A DNA stretch of 64,000 nt from Nemertoderma westbladi (GCA_032718475.1 JAUCBJ010007399.1:7501-71500), one strand, 5' to 3'; shown: positions 33,838 through 46,700, counted from the stretch's first letter. Notes: generated from the sequence alone by a model not told the origin. Made by a program: numbers and translations.

Positions 33838-36078
33838 GTTTAGCTATACAGTTGGATGCCTACTGCTATAGTTACAGTTAAAGCAAGTCTAGTAATTCAG
33901 TATGACCGTTGGCCTAGTACCGGTAATTTATTACAGTATATTAGAATACCGGTATACACTTATAGTATATATAAGTATTGTAAACTAGGTTTGTCACAGA
34001 GTACCGGTATATAATTTTAGCACAAATATATATAAATATATAATAGGCCTATCGTGAATACCGGTATACAGCTTACACTTATAGTATATATAAGTATAAT
34101 TATGAACTAGAATTAATTACAGAATACCGGTATGATTTCAGCTCAAACTCAAATTTATAGAAATAAATATAATAAGCCTATGGTAAATACCGGTATGTCA
34201 ATTATTTTAGAATAATTGAATTTCTGAATATTTTAGGGTTACTTGGTTACTTTAACTTACTTTGTTGCTGTTATTTAAGCAGTAGTCCAACTGATTTTGA
34301 GACCTAGTTGTTGTATGGCAGGCCTACTATTTATAAATCGTTTGAGTTGATTTATAATATATATATACCCGTTTAAAAGGGTTTTGTCAATATTTGAAAT
34401 AAATGTTATTATTTCTGGGGGAGTCACTACACAGAAGCTGTGCGCTCTCAGTGAAGTGCTACCTATGGGACACTAAAACAGATAATTCTAATTTACCTAA
34501 GTTACTTAATACTACAAATTACTTACGATACGGGTGAGATTAAATCTCTACTTAAACACAACAAAAATATTACGTACGAAATTTTTAGGGTAATTTTACA
34601 GGAAGTCTACAAACCAGCCTACCAAAGGGTTAGAATTCTGGTTATTACAACGGACAGGGTACTACGGTATTTGAAAATAATAAGTAGTAGTAAATATATT
34701 GCACTGTCCAGATAAGAAAATACCACCGCCTGACGACCTATAGCCATATCGCTATAGGTACTACGTTATGTATCACGGAGTGTTCCTACCTGGAAGTTAA
34801 TTACCGCGGACTACCAGATCCAACGTGCCTATTAACCACTTTACAACACAAATATACTGCCTACACACTAATTACTTCGGAAAGCACTGTACACTAAACC
34901 CTAAATTAGGTACAAGTACTGGTACAATAAATAATCAGTAGTTAAATATACTTGAACAGTTAAAAGAACCACGGCATCTGCTGGAGTGACCGAAGCACAA
35001 AGACACCAGTCTTTTCCTACGCCAAGCAGCCCGTGTAGTACCGGGGTTAATTTAACTATAACGGTATGTGTAACAAACACAATTACTGTAGGAATAAACT
35101 TGGGGACATGAATGTTGCGAATAATCGCATAAACTCTGAATAATAAATATTACGCTACCCCTACAGAATATTCAAACAAAATACAAACCAAACGCTGGCA
35201 GACTACCACCAAGCCTAAATAAACTACAGTATGTGCAGATTCCAAAATGGTTAGTTAGTATGCGTTCTAACACGGTAGTACGACTTATTCTTTAAGAGGG
35301 GATTGACCTTACAGCTATGGCTGCCCCAACTTACTAACTGGCACTTTATCAGACAAACTCTACACACGCAGCAATCTCTTCAGACTTAATAATAGCTAGA
35401 CAACAATCCAGCCTACAAAATATCTGAGTAATAACTATTACGGTACCTGAACAGACCACACAAACAAACACAGGCCAAAACGTTGGCAGAATACTGTCAA
35501 GCCTAAATAAACTACAGTATGTGCAGATTCCAAAATGGTTAGTTAGTATGCGTTCTAACACGGTAGTACGACTTATTCTTTAAGAGGGGATTGACCTTAC
35601 AGCTATGGCTGCCCCAACTTACTAACTGGCACTCTATTGGACAAACTCTACACACGCCGTAATCTCTCCAAACCCAACAACAACCTAACAACAGTCCGGC
35701 CTACAGTTATCTGAACAATCTGAGCAGACTTACACGTCTTCAGCTCAATATTAACTTATTAGGAAATAAAACTGACAGAAATAGACCTAAGTAAAATCCC
35801 AATAAAAACCAGGCGTCCCCGATTTAATATCGAGACCTACCGGTATACAATAATCAAAATCGAATAATACTAATGTACTTATACTGGAAGTACCGGTTAG
35901 GACAGTTGGGCCTACGGACCTACAGAAGTACCGGTTCTGGCAGTTGGACCTACGGACCTACGGCAGTACCGGTTCTGGCAGTTGGGCCTACTGACCTACA
36001 GAAGTACCGGTTCAGGTTTACCGGTCGACCGGTACTTTCAACTTTATTGCTTACTGCAATAAAGTCAATAACTGTTAT
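33838..36078 (-). other. 5' leader of BEL copy 1 with tandem repeats
   Basis: 2.2 kb between gag and the 5' LTR in minus reading. It carries the same ACCGGT array (33930-34200) and the same tandem pair (35220-35650, period about 288 bp, word TTAAGAGGGGATTGACC) as copy 2. After the LTR the minus strand reads ATAACAGTTATTGAC, sharing only ATAAC with copy 2 and not starting with TGG. Three ACCGGTTCNGG words lie at 35890-36015. Confidence 0.75.
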
Positions 36079-37337
36079 TGTACGCGCTTTTGAAGACCTT
36101 TAGCAGTTTAACCTGCCAAAATTTATATGTCTTTTGGTTTATAAATAGACTTTAGAAGATGACAAATATTTAATACCAATAAACACAACATTAGCAGAAG
36201 CCAGCCTAGTGCGCGTCCATTCACCCGCTGGATATACCCGGGAGACTGGATTCTGAGGGCTTAGATTATTATTGCAGTGTAAGCTTACTGTATTATTCGA
36301 TTGATCGTTAATAAATAATTTCTGACTAATATTATTCACTTTCGGGAAATATTAACAGTTCCTTTAGGTCGTGGCGCTCTATCTATGTAAACAGAGATAT
36401 GACTTATACTAATCACAACGGTAAGTCGGTAAGGCTTATGATTCACGTATGAGGCGCATTCTTTAGGAAATGCTTAGTTATCAGTCACAATCATGCACAC
36501 TACCGGTAACACACAATACTGCTCACTAATTTGCCGACCGTCAATGAATTTTATCATATATAAAGAGAACAGCAACGGACCCATGTAGTGCTTATCAAAT
36601 AGCATTAAATTCACTACAAACCACAATAATATAAGTCGCAATCGCTATATATAACCCTTCTCTCTAACCTGTAGTGTATCAAGAAAATTGGGAAATTTGG
36701 GTTCTTTATAAATGTTCTCCAAATAATATTCAATCAAAACACAACAGTAAATAGCATTAAGACGGTAGGTTAAGATGTTAACACTGTTTGACTGGACCGA
36801 TATGTGAGTTGAGTTGATATGTGATGTGATAACAGTTATACGCTCTATAATTTAAGCCTACTAATGTTTCTTCTAAAGTATGAAAACGAATTGACTCTAG
36901 AGCCGGTGTTCCTGGCTTAGATAGCAACAACACAACAGTATCACAAAAACAGTAAGACTGAACACTCCTAGTATCATCGGCCGAATATCTACACGTCGAC
37001 AGAAAAAATCGCTCTGATTGGCTCAAACCAAACAAAGAACCGTGCGTCCAATGGCTGTTTCCACGCCAGCAACCAGCTGCTAGATGTCGCAATCTGAATC
37101 ATCAAGGCCAAGCCGTGTAAAGGTATTTGGTGCATTACGGGTTTTTTGCCTTACCATGTCCGCCAAAGCAGGTATATAGACGAATGACTTTTATGTCCGT
37201 TAAAACACCTGTAACGGTACCTTGCGGGCGAGGGGAATATATGTACAGTTAGAGAACCTTTTAGAGTATTCCAGCGCCTGGGGGGAAACTGGATTGCGAA
37301 GCAAAGGGGCCAGTTATATCCCACAGAAGCTTTTACA
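36079..37337 (-). repeat. BEL copy 1, 5' LTR
   Basis: 1259 bp, TGTACGCGCTTTTGAAGACC to GAAGCTTTTACA, followed by the target duplication ATGGA (37338-37342). It pairs with 8800-10057. Confidence 0.93.
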
Positions 37338-37342
37338 ATGGA

Positions 37343-37756
37343 TCCGTCCATTATTGCCAGCTCTCGGCTGGGTAAGCTTGTAATATTAAAGGTTGTGTTG
37401 TGCTCATAATTCTGCTACAATTGATGTTAATTTATTTAACCATTATTTATGGTAAATTCAATTTCCTTCAAGGCGGATTCAGATCAGTAAATCAATTCAG
37501 TTATGAGACACCTGCACCTCCGAGAGCTGTTTCGATAGTTTCTGCTATGGCGGGCGGTTGCTTTGTTTACAATGTTGGCAAGCGGTTCTATATACTGTAT
37601 CATGTCTAGATATAATTTAATGGATTTTGTATTGAAGTTTTGTCTGTGAGAAGCCCATAGTTGTGGGAGGCAATATTCCCACTGTTTTAAAATACCAACT
37701 TATCTGCATTACCAAGACCAGGGTCTTTTAGCAAACTATTCAGGAATATCGGCCCA
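37343..37756. other. Unassigned flank
   Basis: Continues the host repeat cut by BEL copy 1 (TCCGTCCATTATTGCCAGC, matching 8345-8370). The rest shows no gene. Confidence 0.5.
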
Positions 37757-38748
37757 TGTGAAGTATACCACCTTGGTATAGTAAAGTATACCACCTTGGT
37801 ATAGTAAAGTATACTACCTTGGTAGTGCGAAGTATACCACCCTGGTATAGTGAAGTTTACCACCTTGGTATACCACCTTGTTATAGTGAAGTATACCACC
37901 CTGGTATAGTAAAGTATACTACCTTGGTAGTGCGAAGTATACCACCCTGGTATAGTGAAGTTTACCACCTTGGTATACCACCTTATTATAGTGAAGTATA
38001 CCACCTTGTTGTAGTTAAGTATACCACCTTGTCATAGAGAAGTATACAATCTTGGTATAGTGAAGTATACCCCACCTTGGTATAGTGAAGTATACCACCT
38101 TGGTATAGTGAAGTTTACCACCTTGGTATACCACCTTGTTATAGTGAAGTATACCACCCTGGTATAGTGAAGTTTACCACCTTGGTATACCACCTTGTTG
38201 TAGTGAAGTATACCACCTTGTCATAGAGAAGTATACAATCTTGGTATAGTGAAGTATACCACCTTGGTATAGTGAAGTATACCACCTTGGTATAGTGAAG
38301 TATACCTCCTTGGTATAGTGAAGTATACCACCTTGGTATAGTGAAGTATACCACCTTGGTATACCACCTTGGTATAGTGAAGTATACCATATTGGTATAG
38401 TGAAGTATACAATCTTGGTATAGTGAAGTATACCACCTTGGTATAGTGAAGTATACCACCTTGGTATAGTGAAGTATACCACCTTGGTATACCACCTTGT
38501 TATAGTGAAGTATACCACCTTGGTATAGTGAAGTATACCATCTTGGTATAGTGAAGTATACAATCTTGGTATAGTGAAGTATACCACCTTGGTATAGTGG
38601 AGTATACCACCTTGGTATAGTGAAGTTTACCACCTTGGTATACCACCTTGTTATAGAGAAGTATACCACCTTGTTATAGTGAAGTATACAATCATGGTAT
38701 AGTGAAGTATACCACCTTGGTATAGTGAAGTATTCCACCTTGGTATAT
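37757..38748. repeat. 23-bp minisatellite
   Basis: About 1 kb of tandem units built on TATAGTGAAGTATACCACCTTGG, with variants (CCTGG, CATCTTGG, AATCTTGG, TTGTTATAG). A higher-order block is visible: a group starting GTATACTACCTTGGTAGTGCG recurs about 103 bp later. The unit contains the near-palindrome GTATACCACCTTGGTATAC. Because 23 is not a multiple of three and the unit lacks minus-strand stops, long repetitive minus-strand ORFs occur in every frame. They are not genes. Confidence 0.93.
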
Positions 38749-38884
38749 TGGATTGCATTAAGCAGTATAGCGGTATATTAGTTCGTATAGTGGTTGCATT
38801 GACTTAGTAAATGTACTATTGTACTTATTTTTAACGCGGAGGTCAGATTTACCTGCCGATTTTAAATAATATTGATTAGTTATT

Positions 38885-39013
38885 AATTTCATTATTTCAA
38901 ACATTCCCAGTTTTATACCATTACAAAAAAGAAGTAACTTTTTTAAAAGATTTACAATTCGAGAGGTAGAAGTTTGAAGCAATAGCTCTGGAGATTGTAC
39001 ATCAAACACTGTT
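38885..39013 (+). repeat. Duplicated segment, copy 1, part a
   Basis: The stretch ATTTCAAACATTCCCAG ... CAAACACTGTT matches 51940-52062 almost exactly. In copy 2 the match continues directly into TGAGTTTTTTTGG; here it resumes only at 41034. Confidence 0.85.
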
Positions 39014-41033
39014 AAACAGCGGCGATCAGGAGCGCATTATTACTGCCGCACTGCTGCTAAACACAAAACTGCTTCTTACCGCTGGATGGCGCTAACCTGG
39101 CCATCCCTAATATATTTTACTAATTTTATACGGCTCCTGCAAATCGCTTGTTCCTTTCTCTGTTGATCGCCCAACAGAGAGCTAACTGTTTCAATCTATG
39201 AGCCACGCGGGAATAACCAAAACAATAAACCCGAATCGGATCCCTAAGCTACTTAAAACGAGTGCGGGTTGCCTAGCACTCGGAGTTCACTTATCGCAAA
39301 ATACTGGAATTCACTGGGTAGAACACATCGAATGTGAGAATATTTTAATGTTAAGGGGGATAGATCTGTTACTTTCCTAGGTGCTGAAACTTGGCCTTCG
39401 GCTGGTTTTAGACCAGCAAACTTACTACTGCTGTACTGTATACTGGACACTGCTGTCAGCCCGTTGCTCCGCTATTTTCAAATAACCGCTTAGCGTGAAT
39501 AGTCTACAGTATTCTAAAACGATTACTTAAACTACTCTCCGCTATGCTGCGTACAAATTCTTAATTTTACTAATTAATTACGGTCACAAATATGAAACAG
39601 CGTACTAATTACTAAGCGTTCCAGAATGCGCAATTCTAATTTATTACGCACCGGGTCACACTAGTAACAGCCTAAATACCATATTATTTTTGCCTAATCA
39701 GTAATTATTTATCGTAAACTAAGAAATAGAAATCAATCAAGGGAAACAGCGCCTATCTAAGCATTCACATTTAAGAATCAGGCACTCTTTAGCAACACAA
39801 CACAAATAGCGTAGCAATTAGCTAGTAGTACGGCAGATAGCGCTAACTACACCAATCAGCTAGTGCACTAAATACCCATACGTTAGTACATCAGTATACC
39901 AGTATTAGTCATCCAATCAGTCAGTGAGTCAGTGTAAGAACCACAGGTCACCCAAAGCCACACATAGGACTCCTAACTAAACCCAAATTCTGCCCCCCTA
40001 AAACTACAAAGTAGAGACGGAAATCTGGATCGTCAGCCCCCTAATACTGTAACAGTGGCTGGTCCCCGGTCCTCAACTGACTAGCTCCGACCGCAACGGT
40101 GGCCCCCCGCCAGCGTCACCCCACTTTGGATCCTCTGCACTCCCTTCCGTCGCTTCCCCCCGGTGCGCCCGCCGCGCCTACCGGTACCTTAGCCCTCCAT
40201 CTAATGAGTAGCTACCGTAACGGCGCATGCAATCATACAGTCTGACAGTCTAAGGAAATCCCGTGGGATTATCACATCTTAATCACATTGAACCATTAAT
40301 CAAAGGGTAGAAATCATAGTTCTGATTGTAATTAGCAGTAATCATTGAGATTAAGGTGAGAAATACAGCAAGAAATAAGCAGAAATTACAAATTTGCGAA
40401 TTATTGCAAGAAAACAAATGGAAATACAGAATACACAGAATTATGCACAAAAAACTGAGATTAGTGAGATTATGGATTAACTGAGAAATTATGCAGAAAT
40501 TATGCAGTAGCACATGCCGGAAATACAGCCAATTTATAGGTGATTCATGAAGGATGATGCAATAATCCTCTGATTGGTTCCCCAATCCGCGCTACTATTA
40601 GACCAACCTGGAAGCAGCTAGGCCTATAAGGAAGCCGGATTGTGAACCTATTTCTCTTCAGAATCACAAATTGCCACCATATATGGTAATTTTGGCGTTG
40701 CTTAATTTAGCGGTACTAAAAATACGGTACATGAAATCTAATTTAGCGCAAATATAAAAGAAATTAAAACAAATATACAGTTGGTCCTATTGATGCTAAT
40801 AACAGCAAGCTTATATCAAGGGTTTTATAGGAAACTTGCTACCGTGGAACTATTTACTTATATTTTACTACAAAATTACATAGGTAGGATTACATACTGT
40901 ATATAATGAAGAAAATTCAAAAATATGGGCGTTTTATTTTCCTTATCTAAATATAGTTGCGCATCTTTATGGCTTATCTAAATAATTATACTGTATGACG
41001 GCTAATATAGGTACACAGCGCCATATATCGTAA
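39014..41033. mobile_element. 2.0-kb unclassified insertion flanked by 11-bp repeats
   Basis: Bounded by CAAACACTGTT at 39003-39013 and 41034-41044. The paralogous copy at 52052-52062 has one CAAACACTGTT and no insert. I find no clear terminal inverted repeats, long ORF or A-tail. It contains a C-rich island (39990-40200) in otherwise AT-rich DNA and a low-complexity stretch with GAAATTATGCAGAAATTATG at about 40485. Its class is unknown. Confidence 0.6.
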
Positions 41034-41458
41034 CAAACACTGTTGAGTTTTTTTGGTAATTATTGGTCACTTACCATTATCACATTATGCTTATGGATTT
41101 AATGTGTAGCTGCTTAACTTCAAAATTATGTAGTCCAGATTAATGATGATGCATGATCAATGACAGATGAGGCATGAGTGTATAATCTTTAATAAATCTT
41201 TCTTCCCAGATACTATCTGAGCTACTTAGTTATAGTTAAGCCCTCCTGTGGTTAAACCTGAGCTACTTTTGTGGAGAATTTAATAATTCATATTTGGCAA
41301 TATAAAGCTTTTCCTTCATATAATTAGAATAATTAAAGCTTTCTTCAAGGTTATGGTAATAAATGTGTTTTTCCTTCGAACAGCAACAGCTTGTATTTCA
41401 CATGTCATGCCATGTCATACACGGTAGGATTATATTGAGTTTGATTTGATAGATGCTA
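41034..41458 (+). repeat. Duplicated segment, copy 1, part b
   Basis: It matches 52052-52472, sharing TTTTTTTGGTAATTATTGGT through TTATATTGAGTTTGATTTGA with few differences. No gene is present. Confidence 0.85.
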
Positions 41459-42110
41459 TCTAGTCCTGTGTCATACTTCGCAGTAAGAAATTGTCCATTC
41501 AGTCGAGAATAAAATTATTGAATGCTTTTGTCAGACCAATTTTAATATGTAACTGTGGCACATAGGAACCCACTAATAAAATATAATACAATGCCGGACA
41601 AAATTAATGTTTTTCATAGACACCGAGATGGCTACTTGGTATAAAATGGCCTGATAATATATCCAATGAGGACTTATATACAAAGACTAGCCGAATCTCA
41701 AATATAGTGAAACATAGTCTTATCTCTCTACTGGGCCGCATTGTTCGGCTTCAGTGACACCCCAGCCCAGCAAGCGCTTAATTCTATACTATCAACCAAT
41801 CCATCTAAAAATATGTAAAGGTATGGGACGCCTGTGTTGTCTATACGCAGTGATTAAGAAGGATGTGTCGGATATAGGGAATAAGTTTTTAAAAAACCGC
41901 AAGGATCTAAACAGATTAAGAACTTTAGCATCCAATAAGAACGTGTGGAGAGAGTCAATGCAGGATGTAGGCGCCTCTTAGAGGCGCGAAAGCGTTTAGA
42001 TATATACAAGCTGGCAAGCCTGGCGAGTTCACGGTCCTATACTTATATAAGAACAATACACAACAGTACTGCAGTACAGCAATGCTGTACCTGTAGTAAA
42101 GTAGTATTAT
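41459..42110. other. Unassigned stretch absent from the paralogous copy
   Basis: Copy 2 has only about 20 unrelated bases at this position (52473-52492). I see no clear terminal repeats, target duplication or coding motif. Confidence 0.45.
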
Positions 42111-42145
42111 GCCTACCGGCTGACCAGCATCAACTACTTTTCCAC

Positions 42146-42828
42146 GGTTCCATGTAAATTGAACCAACGTCAATTGAACCACGTCAATTGAAACACGTCA
42201 ATTGAACCATGCGTCAATTGACCCAGCGTCAATTAAACCAGCTGCAATTGAACCAAGCGTCAATTGAACCAAGCGTCAATTGAACCAAGCGTCAATTGAA
42301 CCAAGTATCAGTTGAACCAAGTGACAATTGAACCAAACGTCAGTTGAACCAAACGTCAATTGAACCAAACATCAATTGAACCAAGCATAAATAAACCCAT
42401 AATCAAATAAAGAATCAATGAAATTAATTCCTATCAGTGTTGTGAAAAATACACTACAAATAAAGAAAAATAATTCAATTAAAAACTATAGTGATTAAAA
42501 ATTAAGATTCTAGAATCTTAAAAAAGCATAGTTGAACATTCCACTAACATGGGTCAATTGACGCATGTGTCAATTGACGCTTGGTTCAATAGACGCTTGG
42601 TTCAATTGACGCTTGGTTAAATTGACATTAGGATCAATTGATGGGTGATAAATTTTGGTTCTAATGACGTATGGTTCAATTGATGTGTGGTTCAATTGAC
42701 GTTGGTTCAATTGACACAATGTTAAATTGACATTGGTTCAATTGACACAATGTTAAATTGACGTTGGTTCAATTGACGTGGTTCAATTGACGTGGTTCAA
42801 TTGACTTTGGTTCAGTTGACGTGTCACC
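42146..42828. mobile_element. Foldback MITE with subterminal CAATTGA repeat arrays
   Basis: A 683-bp insertion flanked by the 9-bp target duplication CTTTTCCAC (42137-42145 and 42829-42837). The uninserted paralog at about 52513-52535 has this word once. The ends GGTTCCATGTAAATTGAACC and GGTGACACGTCAACTGAACC (reverse complement of the right end) match at 15 of 20 positions. The left half repeats CGTCAATTGAACCAAG about a dozen times. The right half carries the same unit inverted (TTGGTTCAATTGACG). The middle is AT-rich and non-coding. A 9-bp duplication fits a Mutator-like family, whereas 8 bp would fit hAT, and the first base of the repeat is ambiguous. Confidence 0.85.
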
Positions 42829-43745
42829 CTTTTCCACTGTCTAATGCTAATGCAATAATTGTTTACTCTAACAACTAACACGTTCGTGGGTCCTTCCCAC
42901 TGGACGAGGCCCAGTTATGAGATACAAATTAAAATTGAGCGACTGTATCACAAAATCAGTATTTGAGAAATTTAACCATACCGACAATCACTCAAAGAAA
43001 GGGGGACAGTACGTGTTCAGCCCTTTTAATCTGCACCCCCCCCCCCCCCCTTCCTACCAACCAATACATAACCGCGACATATACCACCCAAGGGGCGGAA
43101 GGGTAGCACAAACTTATTTCCAATCACACGTTCAATATGCGAAGCCATGTGGTTTATAGGAAATATCGAGAATTCGAGAAAATCGAGAATACAAGGAACT
43201 CGATCGAAATACCTGTTCATCCCAGTATCCGTCTGTAGTCACCGGACAGCTGCGGTTTATTCCCGCAGAACAGTAGAATTCCCGCAGCTTCCTACCCAAT
43301 TCGACAACGAATTCGCCTCACGCTTTCGTGTGGCAGAGAATGTAATCCGGTGCGATACACATCTGCCCGACTTTCAAAAATTTCCCCCAGGCGATCCCAG
43401 GATCCGGCTGTCTGGGCCGCCGCTAACCCAAATCGCAATCCTCGTCGATTCGTCCAGTCGTTGACGTACGTCGGACTCTTCCCACCGCACTCCAAGATGG
43501 GTCGCCTGAGTGAGGCATGAGGAACTTGGCAGTGGCCCGCATTATGATCCGACCGACCGCCGTATTCCCAGTGTAGTAAATAGAATCTTACTGACAAGCA
43601 AGCCATTCCGTAGTATTTATTCCTCAGTTAATCGCATCTTGATGCCACTCGGCTGCTCGGGTCCAGATACATCGGACTGTCGGAAGCTGTTTAGATGAAG
43701 AAGTTGTTTAGATGGCCTTGCCAACGACCTAAAGACGGTACCGGT
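42829..43745 (+). repeat. Duplicated segment, copy 1, part c
   Basis: It matches 52521-53450: CTAATGCAATAATTGTTTAC through CCTAAAGACGGTACCGGTA. It contains a C-run at about 43034-43049. Overlapping ORFs occur on both strands (43147-43464 plus, 43292-43606 minus). Most differences between the two copies change the amino acid, so I do not call a gene here. Confidence 0.85.
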
Positions 43746-46700
43746 AACTCTCAGGTCAGGTCAGGTATTCTAGGTCATTGATCAAGAAAACTTGCCACCT
43801 CCATGCAGCATAAAGGAGGTGCCACCTGTAGCTACATAGACCCTCTTACTAGGGCAAATCTGGTCCTGTAACTAGGACCCCCTTCGTTCTGGGATAAGGA
43901 CGCCCTTGGTCTTGGATTAAGGACCTATATACTTGGCTGCAGGGGTATATGGCCTGACCAGGCAGATGGTGATCTACCAATGGCTGGTCAGGAGTAGAGT
44001 GTTCTCATGTCCACTCTGAGAGCACTTCACTGCAACCTGCACCTGGCAGCAAGGGTACATGGCATGACCCAGCAGATGAGCTGCAACAGCCAATGGTGGG
44101 TCATGTGCGCCAGAGTAGATATGGGTGATGGGCCTCATATCTGACTCCATTGCGACACCCACCCTGTGGAATGGCAAACCAGGGTGTGGTATTTGCCCCG
44201 AGAGCTGACTCGGCAAAAAAGCACCCCCCAACCCCCACTATGGATTACATTAGCAATGCGGAGGTCCGGCCACTAGAGGCCAGTGGAATTACCGGACACA
44301 ATCGGCCTCACAGGCGTCAGTTAACTCCTGACCAGCTGCCTGTCTCACCCGCTACTGGAGAGAGAGCAGCCAACAATTCTTTGAGTCCCTTTCCTGATGA
44401 CCTTTCTGGCCCAAACCCTGGGTCACCAGGAAGGCCAGATTGTGATGGGGAGAGGGATTCTGGAGTTGGAGGCTACTCTCATGTTCCACCCCGACCAACA
44501 AAGCCATTGGTGAATCTGAGGCAAGTCACAAGACTAGCCTCAGTAAACACCCTAACACTCGGGTCCCCAATGCGACAAGGTGAGCTGACTGCCTTGGCAG
44601 ATAAGCTTTCTCTTAGCGCAGTGGGTGTTCAAGAGCACCGAATGCAGACTGGACAGACTGATGAGGTTCTGATTAAGGACATGGGGGGCGGTTGGCGACT
44701 CGCCCTCGCGTCAGCAGATGATAGTGGCAATGGTGGAATTGGTCTATTGATGAATCCAACTGCACATGCAGCATTGGACAAAATAGACCAAATCTCTAAC
44801 CGCATCATCCGTTGCCACTTCTCATGTTCTGGAAGACTGGCTAAGAAGTTTCCTAAGGTGGTTCTGATTGTGTGCTACTCTCCAACTAGTGTTGCCCCTG
44901 TAGAGGAGGTGGAAAATTTATACCACAATCTACAAGCAGCTACTGATGGAGTGGATCAGCATGCATTCTTAACATTCCTGGGAGACTTTGATGCAAGTCT
45001 GCATCAATCACCTCCATTCGCCCTGGGTCTATAGCAATAGTGTTAACCGAAATTCTGTCCATCTTCAGGATTTTATCTCTGGAAATGGATTGTTTTCGGC
45101 TGGAACCCAGTTCAAGAAGCGAACTGGAAAGCTATGGACTCATAGTGGACCCAGTGGTCACAAGTCCCAGATAGACCATATTCTGTTTCGTAGGAAATAC
45201 AGGAGCTCTATACAAGACTGTAATGCATTTACACTTCGACCCTTCTCCAGTGATCACCGCCTTATTGTGGCCAAGGTAAGACTTAGTCTGCGTGCTAGCA
45301 GAACAACAAAATCTGCCTTGCCGCGGCATGACTGGTCCTCTCTGTTGCAACAGCCAAGTGTGAGATCCAGCTTCACACTACAGCTGTGCAACAGGTATGA
45401 GGCTCTTGCCTCTAAGGCGGCAGATCACTGTGAGGGCTATACTGCCTTTACAGAAGCAGTTAAGTTAGCAGCTGCAGAAACAGTTCCTGTATACCCTCGA
45501 AACAGGAAAAGGGCCCCCTGGATTGACAACAAAATTCAGAAGTGCCGAAATGACCTTCATACGTCGCAGAAAGAGTCCCGACTCAAACAGACTACAGCGG
45601 CCAAGAATGCAGTTAAGGCTGCATCTAGGTCCCTGAACAGGCAGTACTCTGCTAATCTACAGGAGCTAATAAACCAACAGGTTGATGCCATCAATGATGC
45701 TGACGACAGCAGGCAATCATCCCAGGCATGGAAATCGATCAATCTGCTTACTGGGCGGAAAAGCCAACCAACCACCAAGGTTAAGGCTGAATCACCAGCC
45801 GATCGCCTCAATGGTTGGAAAGCCCACTTTGAAAAGCTCCTCAATAATGACAGGGTATTGCCTGATAACTTTCTAGAAGTAAAAGTGTCTGAGTCTGTAC
45901 TCCCAGATATTCCCATTGGCGATATCTCCTTTGCAGAAGTGAAGGCTGCTGCAAAGAGCATTAAGACCAATCGTGGCAGTGGAGTAGATGGTGTTCCCCT
46001 TGAGGTCTTTAAAATACCTGAGTGTTTAAAGCTCATCTATCCCATCATAGTAGACATGTACCGAACAACAAGAGTCCCACAAGAAATGAAAACAAATAAG
46101 TTGGTGCTAGTTCCCAAGAAGGGCAACCTAATACTCTATGGATCTTTTCGGGGAATCTCATTGATCTCGATTGCTGCAAAGCTATGCAATAGGATTCTAT
46201 TAAATCGCATCAGGGATCCCATTGAGAGACTGCTCGGTGGAAATCAGAATGGGTTCCGTATAGGTCGTGGGACCATGGAGCCCATTTTGGCACTTAGAAG
46301 GATAATTGAAGAGTTATCAAAAAAGAAAGACAGGCATCTGGCTATTATCTTTGTTGACTTCTTCAAGGCCTTTGATTCAGTCTCTCGCTCACGTATGTTC
46401 AGCATACTTTCATTATATGGGATTCCTGATGAAATTATTGCAGCAATCAGATCAGTATACGATGGTTCGATAACATTTGTGTCTACTGTTGACGGTGACA
46501 CAGAACCATTTGAAGTGTTATGGGGCGTCCTCCAAGGAGACACACTTGCACCATTCTTGTTCATTATTGTGGTTGACTATGTTCTACGCATGTCCTTAGA
46601 TCATTATAATGATGATGGGGTGATGATAACTCCACCTACTGGCTCCAGAAGTCGAGGAAATCCTGCCAAGTACCTAACTGATCTAGACTTTGCTGATGAC

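Larger units (their letters stand above)
8800..37337 (-). mobile_element. BEL/Pao retrotransposon copy 1 (autonomous type), interrupted by copy 2
   Basis: LTRs at 8800-10057 (3') and 36079-37337 (5') are near-identical and lie in the same orientation. They are flanked by the 5-bp target duplication ATGGA (8795-8799 and 37338-37342). Minus-strand order from the 5' end is: leader with tandem repeats, gag, pol (protease, RT, RNase H, integrase), spacer, ORF3, polypurine tract, 3' LTR. The plus-oriented copy 2 (19159-31614) with its AGTAT duplication splits gag. Removing it leaves an element of about 16.1 kb, long for a BEL element. One in-frame TGA in integrase and stops and frame changes in ORF3 make it inactive now. 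LTR identity is high (roughly eight substitutions by eye), so insertion was fairly recent. Confidence 0.93.

Noticed and set aside
5010-37337. Reading the region as an integrated large DNA virus
   Set aside because: LTRs, target duplications, polypurine tracts and a standard BEL gag-pol explain it fully.
36079-37337. Solo LTR
   Set aside because: It pairs with 8800-10057: same orientation and matching ATGGA target duplications.
38139-38738. Long minus-strand ORFs (up to 199 codons) rich in YFTIPRWYTS words
   Set aside because: They are translations of a 23-bp minisatellite that lacks stops on that strand; all three frames are open.
42146-42828. CRISPR-like repeat array from regularly spaced CAATTGA words
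   Set aside because: Two inverted arrays with irregular spacing, no unique spacers, TIRs and a 9-bp target duplication: it is a foldback transposon in an animal genome.
43147-43606. Paired ORFs of 105 and 107 codons at 43147-43464 and 52838-53161
   Set aside because: Open on both strands, and most differences between the copies change the amino acid; better explained as duplicated non-coding DNA.
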